Source of the DNA: Rhodococcus rhodnii
Lineage (GTDB): Bacteria; Actinomycetota; Actinomycetes; Mycobacteriales; Pseudonocardiaceae
Direction: 5' to 3'
Assembly: GCA_000720375.1 (NCBI GenBank)
Contig: JOAA01000003.1
Span: forward strand, 62,001-126,000
Length of the DNA: 64,000 bases
Shown here one piece after another: positions 54,261 to 63,565 of this stretch. The notes under the pieces are model-generated. The model had not been told where the DNA came from, did not search any database, and was given only the letters and a program-made list of their open reading frames with translations. Numbering within the stretch: position 1 is the stretch's first letter; each line of letters opens with the position of its first letter. The position numbers were made by a program, and so were the translations under genes.

Positions 54261-57200
54261 TCACTCACCACCCGCCGCGAGGCGCTCGAGCTCACGCAGG
54301 ATCTGTTCTTCGACCGTTTCCGCAAGTGCCTCGACGGTCTGTGCGGTCATAACATCGCGTGGTGTCAGCGAAATGTCGAAGGCCGCGTTCGCCTTGGCCG
54401 AAATGAGCACGCTCTGAATGGAATCCCCGCCGAGGTCGAAGAAGTTGTCCGCGATGCCGATCCGGTCGACACCAAGCACCGACGACCAGATCTCGGCCAC
54501 GACCTGCTCAGTATCCGACCGTGGCGCGACGTGGTCGGTCCGCACTGTCAGGTTCCAGTCCGGGGCCGGCAGCGCGTTGCGATCGAGTTTTCCGTTGCTG
54601 TTCAACGGCAACTGGTCGAGGGTGACGAAGGCCGCTGGGACCATGTAGTCCGGCAATGAAGCCGCCGTCAGCGATCGGAGCGCGTCGATGTCGACGTGCC
54701 CGTTGGCGGGAACCAGGTAGGCGACGATGTGTTTGCGGCCTCGGTCGGACCGTGCCACCACGACGGCGGAAGCGACACTGGGATGTCCAGTGAGGACGGA
54801 CTCGATCTCGCCTGGTTCGACGCGGAAGCCTCGGACCTTGACCTGATGGTCCGCCCGGCCAAGGTATTCCACGGTTCCGTCCGGTCGTTGCCGTACGACA
54901 TCGCCGGTCTGGTACATCCGTGCCCCGTCCGAGGTGAACGGATCCGGCAGGAACCGGTTCGCGGTCAGACCCGGCTTTCCGAGATAACCGCGTGCGACTC
55001 CGGCGCCTCCGATGAACAACTCGCCGGCCGCACCGACGGGCATCGGGCGCAGATCGCTGTCCAGGACGTAGGCCTTGGCATTCATGACCGGCCGGCCGAT
55101 GGTCGGCATCTGGGCGCCATCGGAGTACCAGGCGGTCGAGTACACAGTGGCCTCTGTGGGGCCGTAGGCGTTGACCACCTTCGCGTCCGGAACGGCCGCC
55201 TGGAGGGCTTTGAAGACGTGTGGTGGCAGGGCTTCGCCTGCCAGGACGAGGACATCGGCGTCCACTCGCAGGCCGGGTCCGTCGAGAAGGTTCGCGAACA
55301 CCGACGGCACACCGCTGGCCAGGCTGCCCTGCCACGGCCGTTCGGCCAGCACGAGCAGGTCCTGCACCAGTTCGATGCTGCCACCGGACAGCAGCGGGCC
55401 GAAGATCTCGAACACGGACACGTCGAAGTTCAGCGAGGTCGACGCGAGTACGTGCGAGAGGTTGCCGATTTCCCTTTCGGCCCAGTGCATCAGGTTGACC
55501 GCGTTGCGATGTGACACCATCACGCCTTTGGGACGTCCGGTCGATCCTGAGGTGTGGATCACGTACGCGAGGTGGTCGGGGCGGAGTGGCTCGATCCGCT
55601 CCCTGTCGGTCACATCGACGTCGTCGTCACATCGCAACGCGCAGTTTTCATTGACCTCCTTCAGCACACAAACGGGTTGGGCATCGGCAAGGATCATTTC
55701 CTGACGGCTAGGTGGGTACGCGGGGTCGACCGGCACGTACCCACCGCCTGCCTTGAGGACCGCCAGTGCTGCGACAATCAAGTCGGGTGTGCGGGGCAGT
55801 GACAATGCGACTGTCCGCTCTGGACCGACGCCTTGGGCGATCAGCTGACGTGCCAGTCGGTTGGCGCGCGCGTTCAACTCACCGTACGTGAGGTTGCCAT
55901 CAGCATGTCGCACTGCGACTGCGTCCGGTGTCCGGGCTGCCTGCTGCTGGAACATTTCCGGGAGGGTGGTCTGCGGGACCGCGTACGACGTGTCGTTCCA
56001 GGCCTCGATCTGCGCACGTTCATTGGAGGTCAGGATCGACAGGTCGCCGAGTCGGCGATCCGGGTCGAGTTGGCCCAGCAGGACACCGAGGTGTTCGGCC
56101 AGTCGCTCGATCGTGCGCTCGTCGAACCGGTCGCGCTCGAATCCGAGCATGATCTTCAGCGTGCGGCCGGGGTAGATCGTCGCGCTGAGCGAGTAGTTCG
56201 TGGCCTCGATCGCGGTCATGTCCGTGATCCGCAGGCCGTGCAACGAATCTGCCGGGTAGTTCTCGAACACCAGGATGCTGTCGAACAGCTCCACACCGCC
56301 GGGAACACCACTGCATGCCTGCAAACGGGACAACGGCAGGTGTTCGAACTGCCGATTTTCGGTCTGCGCTTCCTGCAGCGACTGCAACCAATCGGCGACT
56401 GTGACGGACGGGTCCACATCGGACCTGACCGGCAGCGTGTTGATCAGGATTCCCGTGATGCCGTCAGGAAGGTCCGCGGGACGGCCGGAGACGGTCGCAC
56501 CGAAGCACACGTCCCGCTGGCCGCTGTAGCGCGACAGCAACACGGCCCACACACCCTGGATGACGGTGTTGAGCGTCAGCCTGTGCCGTTTGGCGAATTC
56601 GTAAAGCTTCGACGAGGCGGATTCGTCCAATTCGAACGGAACCTGGGCGGCCGAGCGGGGGGCGCGGGACGACACTCGGTCGTACGGAAGCGGTGTCGGG
56701 GCGGTGAAGTCGCCGAGCACTCGGCGCCAATGCTCTTCAGCCTGTCGCTCGTCACGTCCCTGGAGCCATTCGACGTAGTCACGGAACGGCGGGCGGTCGG
56801 GCACCTCCGCGCCCGCGTACCGGGCGAAGACGTCGTTCAGGACCTGGAAGATGCTCCAGCCATCGAGGAGGACGTGGTGGAACGTCCACAGCACACGGAC
56901 TTCGTCACCGGGCAGACGTGCCATGGTGATCCGCATCAGTGGTGCCTTGGACAGGTCGATGCCCTCGGCGCGATCCCTCGCCAGCAGGCTTTGCAGCGCC
57001 CTTTGCCTGCGTGCCTCGGAGTACCTCGACCAATCCAGCACGTTGACCGGCAGCGTCACGCCTTCCCTGACGACCTGGACCGGTTCCTCAACGCCCTGCC
57101 ACACAATGGAACTGCGCAGCACTGGTGTCTGGCTGACGATGTACTGCCAGGCCTTGGCCAGGCGCATCACGTTGGTCACGCCGCCGAGCACGAATGTGGT

Positions 57201-60200
57201 CTGCTGGAAGTAAGTTCCTTCGTCCGGTTCGGACAGGTCATGGAAGACCATGCCCGCCTGCATCGGCGTCAGCGGGTAGATGTCCTCGGCGGTCGGTCCG
57301 ATGTGGTCGATCTGCTCCTGCGTCAACCTGGTCAGCGGGAAGTCGGATGGTGTCCGGCCGACGCTGCCGGGGGTGCGGATGATCTGCCGGAGGGCCGCCG
57401 ACAGATCATCCGCTAGCTTCCGCATGGTCGCGCTGGTGTGCACGTTCGACGAGTAGAACCACGTCAGTTCAAGGCAGCCGCGCTCCACCTTGCCCACGAG
57501 GTCGATCAGATGGAACCGGTGGTGCGCCGGGCTCGCGTCCAGGTCGAGGCCGCCGATCCCGCGGTACAGCTCGCCTTGCGGCCAATCCAGTCGGCCGAGG
57601 TAGTTGAAGCTGATCTCCGGGCGCAGCCTCGGCCCGAGCACACCGTACGACAAACCGTTGTGCGGCACGGATCGCAGCTGTTCCTTGACCGACTTCAGCG
57701 TGTCCGACCACGTCCGGTCCGGGACGTGCAGCCCGACCGGGAACATGGTGGTGAACCAGCCGACGGTCCTGGACAGGTCGGCGCCGCCGAACTCCTCACG
57801 GCCGTGGCCTTCCAAGTCGATCAGCACGTCATCACGGCCGGTCCAGCGCGACAGCACACGGCCGACCGCGCTCAAAAGGACGTCGTTGGCCTGCGTGTGA
57901 TACCGCTTGGGCAGTTCGCGCAACAGCGTTTCGGTTTCCTGCTCGGTCAGCCGGGTGGTGACCGATCGCGTGCTGGCGACCGTGTTGGGTCCCGTGCCGT
58001 CCACCGGAACCGGCCCTGGATCGTCGATGGCGTTCCAGTACCCGGCATCGGCGCTGAAGTCGTGGCTCGCCAGCAGGCGTGACCAGTCCAAGAAGGACGT
58101 CGTCTTGGGATCGAGATCAACCGGCTCGCCCCGGACGATCTGCTGGTACGCGGTGTTCAGGTCCTCAAGGAGGATCCGCCAGGACACCCCGTCCACGACG
58201 AGGTGGTGCACCGCCAGCAACACCGTGGTCGTGTCGATCAGGACCGCCTTCACCAGCGGACCGGACGCGAGGTCGATACCGCGGCCGACGAGGATCTGCT
58301 CCTCGTCGGGAGCGTTGCGCTGGATTCGCTCCCCGTCCACGGTCTCGAACCGCATCCGCAGCGCGTCATGGTGTTCGATCACCGCGGCGGCGGCCTTTTC
58401 CAGTGCTTCGCCGTCGTAGTCCTCGATCAGCTCGACCACGAGCGATTGGTTGAAGTGCTCCGGGTCGATCGGGTGGTTGTCGAAGAACCACCGCTGGATC
58501 GGGGTCAACGGCGCTGCACCGCTGACTGGTCCTTGGTGGACGACCGCGACCGTCTCAGTGACCACTGTGGCCAGTGCCGCGACGGTCTGGCGCGTGAAGA
58601 TGTCCTTGGCCGTGACCGTGATCCCGGCTTGCTTCGCCTGGGAGACAACCCGGATCGCCAAGATCGAGTCGCCGCCGAGTTCGAAGAAGTTGTCGCGGAC
58701 ACCGACGCGAGGCACGCCGAGTACGTTCGCGAAGATCTCGGTCAGTTTCGCCTCGGTCGGCGTGCGGGCCGGGACGTACCCGTTCGACGTGGGCACGACT
58801 TGCTGCGGGACAACGACTTGACCCGGACCGAGTTCACCGACGAGCCGGTCCGGATCGGTGACCACCGCGTCCAGCAGGTCGTGCAGCCACGTGGCGAACC
58901 GCTCGATCGTGCTCGGCTCGAACAGGTCCGTGTCGTATTCGAGGACCAGGAGCATCTCATCGCCACGCGGCCAGAACTCGACGACCAGGTCGAATCGGGC
59001 GTACGGACGCGGCAGGTCGTACGGCCGGACGCGCAAGCCCGCTACCTCACGCGGCCGGACCATCGAATTCTGCAAGACGACCATGGCCTGCAGGCGATCC
59101 GTGCCGAGTTGGTCGAACGGAACATCCTCGTTGGCGAACGCCCCGAGCACAGTCTCCCGCACCTGGGCAAGGAAGTCCGCGAAACGCACGCCCGGATCCA
59201 CATCGGACCTCAGGACCAGGGTGTTGACGAAGAAGCCTGCCACACCGTCCAGTTCGGACCTGGTACGACCCGAACTCACACTACCGACCGCGACATCACG
59301 TTCCCCAGTCCAGCCGGAAAGAAGGACTTTGACCGCCGCCGCCAAGGTCGTGAACAGAGTCGCGCCATGCGCCTGCCCCACTTGGGTGAGCCGCTGCACG
59401 AGGTCGGCGTCAAGCCGGCTGCGGTGTACCGCCCCCGTCGGACCAGGCCTTGCGGCACGCGGGTGGTCGACCGGCAGCTTCAGCGACCGCATCCCGGCCA
59501 GCTTCTGCTGCCAGTAGGCACGTTGGCCGCTGACGTCACGATCACGTTGCCACACCGCGAAGTCCGCGTACTGGATGGGCAGTGATGGCAGGTCCGTGCC
59601 GCCTGAGTACAGTGTCCAGAGTTCGTTGAGCAGGGCTTCGACCGACCAGCCGTCGGTGATGATGTGGTGCTGGCACAGAACGAGCACTTGCTCGTCAGCG
59701 CCGAGCCGGACCAGCACCGCGCGGGACAGCGGCCCATGCCGCAGGTCGAACGGCCGGGCCAGCTCGGTATCGATGCACGACACGGAATCACTGATGTACA
59801 AAGGGATTTCGCTGTCGGCGGCGATCACCTGCACGGGCTCGCCGTGCACGGTGTCGAACGTGGTCCGCAGGATCTCGTGCCGGTCGACCAACGCCGCCAG
59901 CGCCGAGCGCAGCTTCTCCACGTCGACGTGCCCGGACAACCGGACACCGATCGCGGTGTTGTTGCCCGCGCCGACGAGTTCGTCCTGGACCCAGAGTCGG
60001 TGCTGTGCAGGAGAAAGCGGATACACGTGACCACGTGCGACTCGCTCGATGGGCGCAGCCGTGGTCGCGGCCGGGATCAGCACTGCGAGTCCGGCGACGG
60101 TCCGCGCGTCGAACACCGCGCGAGCAGGCAACTCGACACCAAGGTCCGTTCGCACGCGAGCGAGGACGCGGCTGCTCAGAATCGAGTCGCCGCCCAGCAG

Positions 60201-61772
60201 CCCGAAGTCGTCCTCGATGCCGACCTGGTCGATGCCGAGCACCTCGGCCCAGATCCGCGCCAGGGCGCTTTCGACGGGTGTGCGTGGCGGAGCGTAGGAC
60301 GGTCCGGCCTCGACGACCGGCGCGGGCAACGCGGAACGGTCCAGTTTTCCGTTGGGGCTCAACGGGAACTCGCGGAGCACGACAAAGGCCGAGGGGACCA
60401 TGTACTCGGGCAGCACTTCGGCGACCCAGTCGCGCAGATCCGGTTCTCCGGTCGAGGTCACGTACGCGACCAGCCGTTTGAGGCCCTGGTCCGACCGCGC
60501 GACCACGACGGCACCGTCGACCTCAGGGTGCTTACGCAGCACGGCCTCGATCTCACCGGGTTCGATCCGGAAGCCACGGATCTTGACCTGGTGGTCGGCG
60601 CGGCCGACGAACGCCAGCTCGCCGGAGTCGGTCCAGCGCACCACGTCCCCGGTGCGGTACATCCGGCCGCCCGGCGGACCGTACGGATCGGCCACGAACC
60701 GGGACGCGGTCAGGCCAGGCCGGTCGAGGTAACCACGCGCCAGGCCGATTCCGGAGACGTAGAGCTCACCGCAGTCGACGGGCTGGAGCGATTCGTCAAG
60801 TACATGCGCGGTGGTGTTCCAGATCGGGCCACCGATCGGCGGGGCCGACTCGCTCGGGGCGAGCGGCGCGCTCCAAGAAGCCACGACGGTGCATTCCGTC
60901 GGACCGTACGCGTTGATCATCTGGCGGCCGGGCGACCAGTGGCGCACCAGCTCGGCGTCGCACGCGTCACCGCCGACGATCAGACACCGGAAGTCCGGCA
61001 ACGCGCTGGCCAGGGACGACGGCACGGTCGCCAGCGCGACCGGCGGGATCAGCGCATGGGTCACCCGTGCCCGGCCGAGCACTTCGGCGAGTTGTTCGCC
61101 GAGCAGCGGACCCGGCGGCGGTACGACGAGCGCGGCACCCGCGGGCAGCGACATGCAGAGTTCCAGGACGGAAGCGTCGAAACTCGGCGAGGAGAACTGC
61201 AGTACGCGGTCGCCCGGCTGAACCCCGAACTTGTGGATCTCGGCGGCCGAGAAACTCGCCAGCCCTCGGTGGGTGACCACGACGCCTTTCGGCCGGCCGG
61301 TGGAGCCGGACGTGTAGATGACGTACGCGGGATGATCGACCGCCAGCTGCACCCGCGGCGGCCAGGACGGCATCTCGTCGATCGCCGGATCGCGCAGGTC
61401 AGAGCGGGTGAGCGTGAGTACGGGAGCGGCATCGGCGAGCATCATGTCGATGCGCTCCGCTGGGTAGTCGGGATCCACCGGCAGGAAGGCCGCGCCGGCC
61501 TTCATAACCGCCAGTTGAGCGACCACGATGTCGACCGATCGGGGCAGCAGCAGCGCGACGATCCGCTCCGGACCCGCGCCACGGGCGACGAGCAGGTGAG
61601 CCAGCCGGTTGGCGCGTTCGTCCAGGTCGGCGTACGTCACGGTGGCGTCGTCGTGCCGGATCGCCGGTAATCCCGGGGTGCGGGCAGCTTGCCGTTCGAA
61701 CAGCCGCGGAAATGGCAGGGCCGGCACGTGGACTTTTTCGCCCGTGCCAAGGACAGCATTGTTCGCCAGCAT
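54261..61772 (-). CDS. NRPS 1: A-T-C-T-E-C-A-T (modules 1-3)
   Basis: The protein has about 2503 residues. ATG 61772 is preceded by AAAGGTG; a GTG at 61784 is an alternative. Approximate domains: A1 15-480, T1 490-565 (LLGGDSIL), C2 585-980 (HHIITDGWS), T2 1005-1085 (ELGGDSIL), E2 1091-1480 ([15 protein letters not shown]), C3 1498-1920 (D-accepting type, HHVLLDGWS), A3 1940-2390, T3 2415-2490. It starts with A-T, so this is the loading/first module. C2 runs straight into T2 with no adenylation domain. Codes by eye: A1 DALLIGAVV-K (closest to a Tyr code I recall), A3 DVFSVAAVY-K (not confidently assigned). NRPS 2 begins three bases after the stop, so the two are co-translated. Confidence 0.96.
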   Translation of the reverse strand: MLANNAVLGTGEKVHVPALPFPRLFERQAARTPGLPAIRHDDATVTYADLDERANRLAHLLVARGAGPERIVALLLPRSVDIVVAQLAVMKAGAAFLPVDPDYPAERIDMMLADAAPVLTLTRSDLRDPAIDEMPSWPPRVQLAVDHPAYVIYTSGSTGRPKGVVVTHRGLASFSAAEIHKFGVQPGDRVLQFSSPSFDASVLELCMSLPAGAALVVPPPGPLLGEQLAEVLGRARVTHALIPPVALATVPSSLASALPDFRCLIVGGDACDAELVRHWSPGRQMINAYGPTECTVVASWSAPLAPSESAPPIGGPIWNTTAHVLDESLQPVDCGELYVSGIGLARGYLDRPGLTASRFVADPYGPPGGRMYRTGDVVRWTDSGELAFVGRADHQVKIRGFRIEPGEIEAVLRKHPEVDGAVVVARSDQGLKRLVAYVTSTGEPDLRDWVAEVLPEYMVPSAFVVLREFPLSPNGKLDRSALPAPVVEAGPSYAPPRTPVESALARIWAEVLGIDQVGIEDDFGLLGGDSILSSRVLARVRTDLGVELPARAVFDARTVAGLAVLIPAATTAAPIERVARGHVYPLSPAQHRLWVQDELVGAGNNTAIGVRLSGHVDVEKLRSALAALVDRHEILRTTFDTVHGEPVQVIAADSEIPLYISDSVSCIDTELARPFDLRHGPLSRAVLVRLGADEQVLVLCQHHIITDGWSVEALLNELWTLYSGGTDLPSLPIQYADFAVWQRDRDVSGQRAYWQQKLAGMRSLKLPVDHPRAARPGPTGAVHRSRLDADLVQRLTQVGQAHGATLFTTLAAAVKVLLSGWTGERDVAVGSVSSGRTRSELDGVAGFFVNTLVLRSDVDPGVRFADFLAQVRETVLGAFANEDVPFDQLGTDRLQAMVVLQNSMVRPREVAGLRVRPYDLPRPYARFDLVVEFWPRGDEMLLVLEYDTDLFEPSTIERFATWLHDLLDAVVTDPDRLVGELGPGQVVVPQQVVPTSNGYVPARTPTEAKLTEIFANVLGVPRVGVRDNFFELGGDSILAIRVVSQAKQAGITVTAKDIFTRQTVAALATVVTETVAVVHQGPVSGAAPLTPIQRWFFDNHPIDPEHFNQSLVVELIEDYDGEALEKAAAAVIEHHDALRMRFETVDGERIQRNAPDEEQILVGRGIDLASGPLVKAVLIDTTTVLLAVHHLVVDGVSWRILLEDLNTAYQQIVRGEPVDLDPKTTSFLDWSRLLASHDFSADAGYWNAIDDPGPVPVDGTGPNTVASTRSVTTRLTEQETETLLRELPKRYHTQANDVLLSAVGRVLSRWTGRDDVLIDLEGHGREEFGGADLSRTVGWFTTMFPVGLHVPDRTWSDTLKSVKEQLRSVPHNGLSYGVLGPRLRPEISFNYLGRLDWPQGELYRGIGGLDLDASPAHHRFHLIDLVGKVERGCLELTWFYSSNVHTSATMRKLADDLSAALRQIIRTPGSVGRTPSDFPLTRLTQEQIDHIGPTAEDIYPLTPMQAGMVFHDLSEPDEGTYFQQTTFVLGGVTNVMRLAKAWQYIVSQTPVLRSSIVWQGVEEPVQVVREGVTLPVNVLDWSRYSEARRQRALQSLLARDRAEGIDLSKAPLMRITMARLPGDEVRVLWTFHHVLLDGWSIFQVLNDVFARYAGAEVPDRPPFRDYVEWLQGRDERQAEEHWRRVLGDFTAPTPLPYDRVSSRAPRSAAQVPFELDESASSKLYEFAKRHRLTLNTVIQGVWAVLLSRYSGQRDVCFGATVSGRPADLPDGITGILINTLPVRSDVDPSVTVADWLQSLQEAQTENRQFEHLPLSRLQACSGVPGGVELFDSILVFENYPADSLHGLRITDMTAIEATNYSLSATIYPGRTLKIMLGFERDRFDERTIERLAEHLGVLLGQLDPDRRLGDLSILTSNERAQIEAWNDTSYAVPQTTLPEMFQQQAARTPDAVAVRHADGNLTYGELNARANRLARQLIAQGVGPERTVALSLPRTPDLIVAALAVLKAGGGYVPVDPAYPPSRQEMILADAQPVCVLKEVNENCALRCDDDVDVTDRERIEPLRPDHLAYVIHTSGSTGRPKGVMVSHRNAVNLMHWAEREIGNLSHVLASTSLNFDVSVFEIFGPLLSGGSIELVQDLLVLAERPWQGSLASGVPSVFANLLDGPGLRVDADVLVLAGEALPPHVFKALQAAVPDAKVVNAYGPTEATVYSTAWYSDGAQMPTIGRPVMNAKAYVLDSDLRPMPVGAAGELFIGGAGVARGYLGKPGLTANRFLPDPFTSDGARMYQTGDVVRQRPDGTVEYLGRADHQVKVRGFRVEPGEIESVLTGHPSVASAVVVARSDRGRKHIVAYLVPANGHVDIDALRSLTAASLPDYMVPAAFVTLDQLPLNSNGKLDRNALPAPDWNLTVRTDHVAPRSDTEQVVAEIWSSVLGVDRIGIADNFFDLGGDSIQSVLISAKANAAFDISLTPRDVMTAQTVEALAETVEEQILRELERLAAGGE
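58530..60030 (-). other. Module 2 of NRPS 1: condensation and carrier domains without an adenylation domain
   Basis: A normal L-type C domain ends with 'LLDAVVTDPDRLVG', as C domains do just before A domains. About 30 residues later the sequence is already 'YVPARTPTEAKLTEIFANVL', the usual linker into a carrier domain. The roughly 450 residues of an A domain are absent, the reading frame is unbroken and T2 and E2 keep their motifs. This looks like a clean in-frame loss rather than decay. T2 must be loaded by another A domain, or the module is skipped. Confidence 0.9.
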
Positions 61773-61851
61773 GATCAGGGGCACCTTTCATGCGTGTGCT
61801 TTTTACGCAGCCGCAAGTTCGGGCAATGAACCGGCGCGGCAACGTGTTTGT

Positions 61852-63153
61852 TTACCGGCGGGCCAGGGCAAGCCTGCCGTTGACGTGAATCCGATCTATT
61901 TCCCCGGTTTCCGGGTTCTTCAAACATCGGCCGGCGTACAATCGTTGACCGGTCTGATCATCTTCAAGACTAAAAGTAAGATCCCGGTGAAAGGTGATCG
62001 TCGCCTGCGGATCGCCATCCACCGAAAAGACCAGGTCAGCCGCGATCGAATATTCTGTATCGCCGTTCCAATAACTACCCGCGCAGCCGGCAGGCGGTGA
62101 CAGGACGACGTCGGGCACGGCCGTCAACGAACCGCTCGGGATGGGCAAACCCCGGCGGCCCAGCTCGTCCACGACGTCGTCCCATAACCCCGCGCCGGCA
62201 CTGGAATTGCAGGTCAACGCGACCACCGTGCCGGTGACCGGGTCGATCCTGAGCTGACACCACGTCCCGTCGCCGGTGCCGTCGTGCCCGATCCATTTCT
62301 TTTCGGCCAAGCCGTCGAACACGGCGAGGCCAAGGCCCCACGCGTCGGCCAGGCCGAAGGCGTCGGCCACCGGCTGACGCATCAGACGGGCGAGTTCGTA
62401 AGGCAGGATATCGCCGCCGTCGAGCAGCATCCGGCCGAATGCGACCAGGTCAGTGGCACTGGCCGCGAGCGCTCCAGCCGGTGCTTCGGCGAGCGTGATG
62501 TTCTGGTCGACCGGCCTGGCCCGCCCGGCGTGCCCGGTCGCGATCGGCCTGCCGGTGGCCGGGCCGACGACGAACGCGGGTTCGATCCCCAGCGGCCGCA
62601 ACACCAACGACTCGACCGCGGCGAACCACGTCATCCCGGTCACGGCCTCGATCAGGCTGCCCACCAGCACAAACCCGGCGTTCGAATAGGAGAAGTCGCG
62701 GCCGGGCGGCTGGATCAGGCCGGCTCGCGCGACCAGCCTGCGCATCGACGGCCCGCCGTCCGGGCCGGATTCCAAGCCGCTGGTGTGGCTGAGCAACTGC
62801 CGTAGCGTGATCGCCGCGGTGTCCTTGCCGTGCAGTTCAGGCACGTGCGCGCCGACAGGTTCGTCCAGGTCAAGATCACCGTCGGCGACCAGAACCATGG
62901 CCGTCGTCGCGGTGAACGCCTTCCCGATGGAGCCGATGGGGAAGGCCAAGTCCGGTGTGACTGGACGTCCCGTGCCGTGTTCGGCCGTACCCGAGCACAC
63001 GGCGACCAGCTGTCCACGCTGCCACAGGGCACACTGTGCTCCCGGCACGTGGCGCGCGCTGACCAGCGCCGCTACCACTTCGGAAAGCCCGGTTAAGTCA
63101 CTTCGGCCGGCCAGTCCGATTAATCCCCCGCCATCCCCCGATGCCGATAACAC
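61852..63153 (-). CDS. PBP-type thioesterase-like serine hydrolase (SurE-like)
   Basis: From GTG 63153 (GAGGAA upstream) the protein has 433 residues, close to SurE (about 450). The beta-lactamase/penicillin-binding fold has Ser75-x-x-Lys78 (PIGSIGKAF), Tyr156-Ser-Asn158 (YSNAGF) and His290 (GHDGTG), matching the spacing I recall for SurE. The last about 80 residues form a lipocalin-like beta domain ('TITFHRDLTFSLEDD'), also present in SurE. These stand-alone enzymes release and cyclise peptides whose last residue is D, from NRPS lines lacking a thioesterase. Here the line ends in an epimerase and this gene sits 79 bases upstream of NRPS 1 on the same strand. A plain beta-lactamase or D-peptidase is less likely. 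An ATG at 63237 (GGGAG upstream) would add 28 residues. Confidence 0.88.
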   Translation of the reverse strand: MLSASGDGGGLIGLAGRSDLTGLSEVVAALVSARHVPGAQCALWQRGQLVAVCSGTAEHGTGRPVTPDLAFPIGSIGKAFTATTAMVLVADGDLDLDEPVGAHVPELHGKDTAAITLRQLLSHTSGLESGPDGGPSMRRLVARAGLIQPPGRDFSYSNAGFVLVGSLIEAVTGMTWFAAVESLVLRPLGIEPAFVVGPATGRPIATGHAGRARPVDQNITLAEAPAGALAASATDLVAFGRMLLDGGDILPYELARLMRQPVADAFGLADAWGLGLAVFDGLAEKKWIGHDGTGDGTWCQLRIDPVTGTVVALTCNSSAGAGLWDDVVDELGRRGLPIPSGSLTAVPDVVLSPPAGCAGSYWNGDTEYSIAADLVFSVDGDPQATITFHRDLTFSLEDDQTGQRLYAGRCLKNPETGEIDRIHVNGRLALARR

Positions 63154-63565
63154 CCCGATTTCCTCTCGTCCACTCCTCGAGAAGAACGGTTTCCCCGCCG
63201 ACCGGGACGCACCCTTTCCCAGTCGAACCCCGTTCATTGACTCCCAACGCATACCCACTCTGCACGCGGCGTCAACCCGGGCTATACCGCCATTCGTGGT
63301 GTCGTGGTTTATGAAAGTAGTGATTGAAACCGCAAGCATCTATGCCCGGGGACGCTACGAAGTTGTAGCAACGTTGACTTTGCCTCAACTGGAGGCGTTT
63401 AGACTGTGACCATACCGGGAAATGTGCCAATGATCGACACTTGCGGTCACCGCATCGCAACGATCTACCTTTCGTTACCGATAAATTCGCGCTATACCCC
63501 AACAGAGGGTGACAATGCGCCGAACAGTCGCGAGCTCCCAATTGGTGGACGGCTAGACTGGGCCC
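63154..63565. promoter_or_regulatory. Promoter region at the right edge of the NRPS cluster
   Basis: The 412-base gap has no convincing gene and is less GC-rich than its surroundings. On the minus strand, TTGACG (63270-63275) and TATGCG (63248-63253) with a 16-base spacer could drive the thioesterase/NRPS operon. On the plus strand, TTGACT (63374-63379) and TTTAGA (63398-63403) with an 18-base spacer could drive the TVP38 gene. Both are eye-read predictions. No clear operator palindrome was found. Confidence 0.4.

Noticed and set aside
61852..63153. Interpretation of the serine hydrolase as a beta-lactamase resistance gene
   Set aside because: The C-terminal lipocalin-like domain, absence of a signal peptide and position next to a thioesterase-less NRPS fit a PBP-type thioesterase better.
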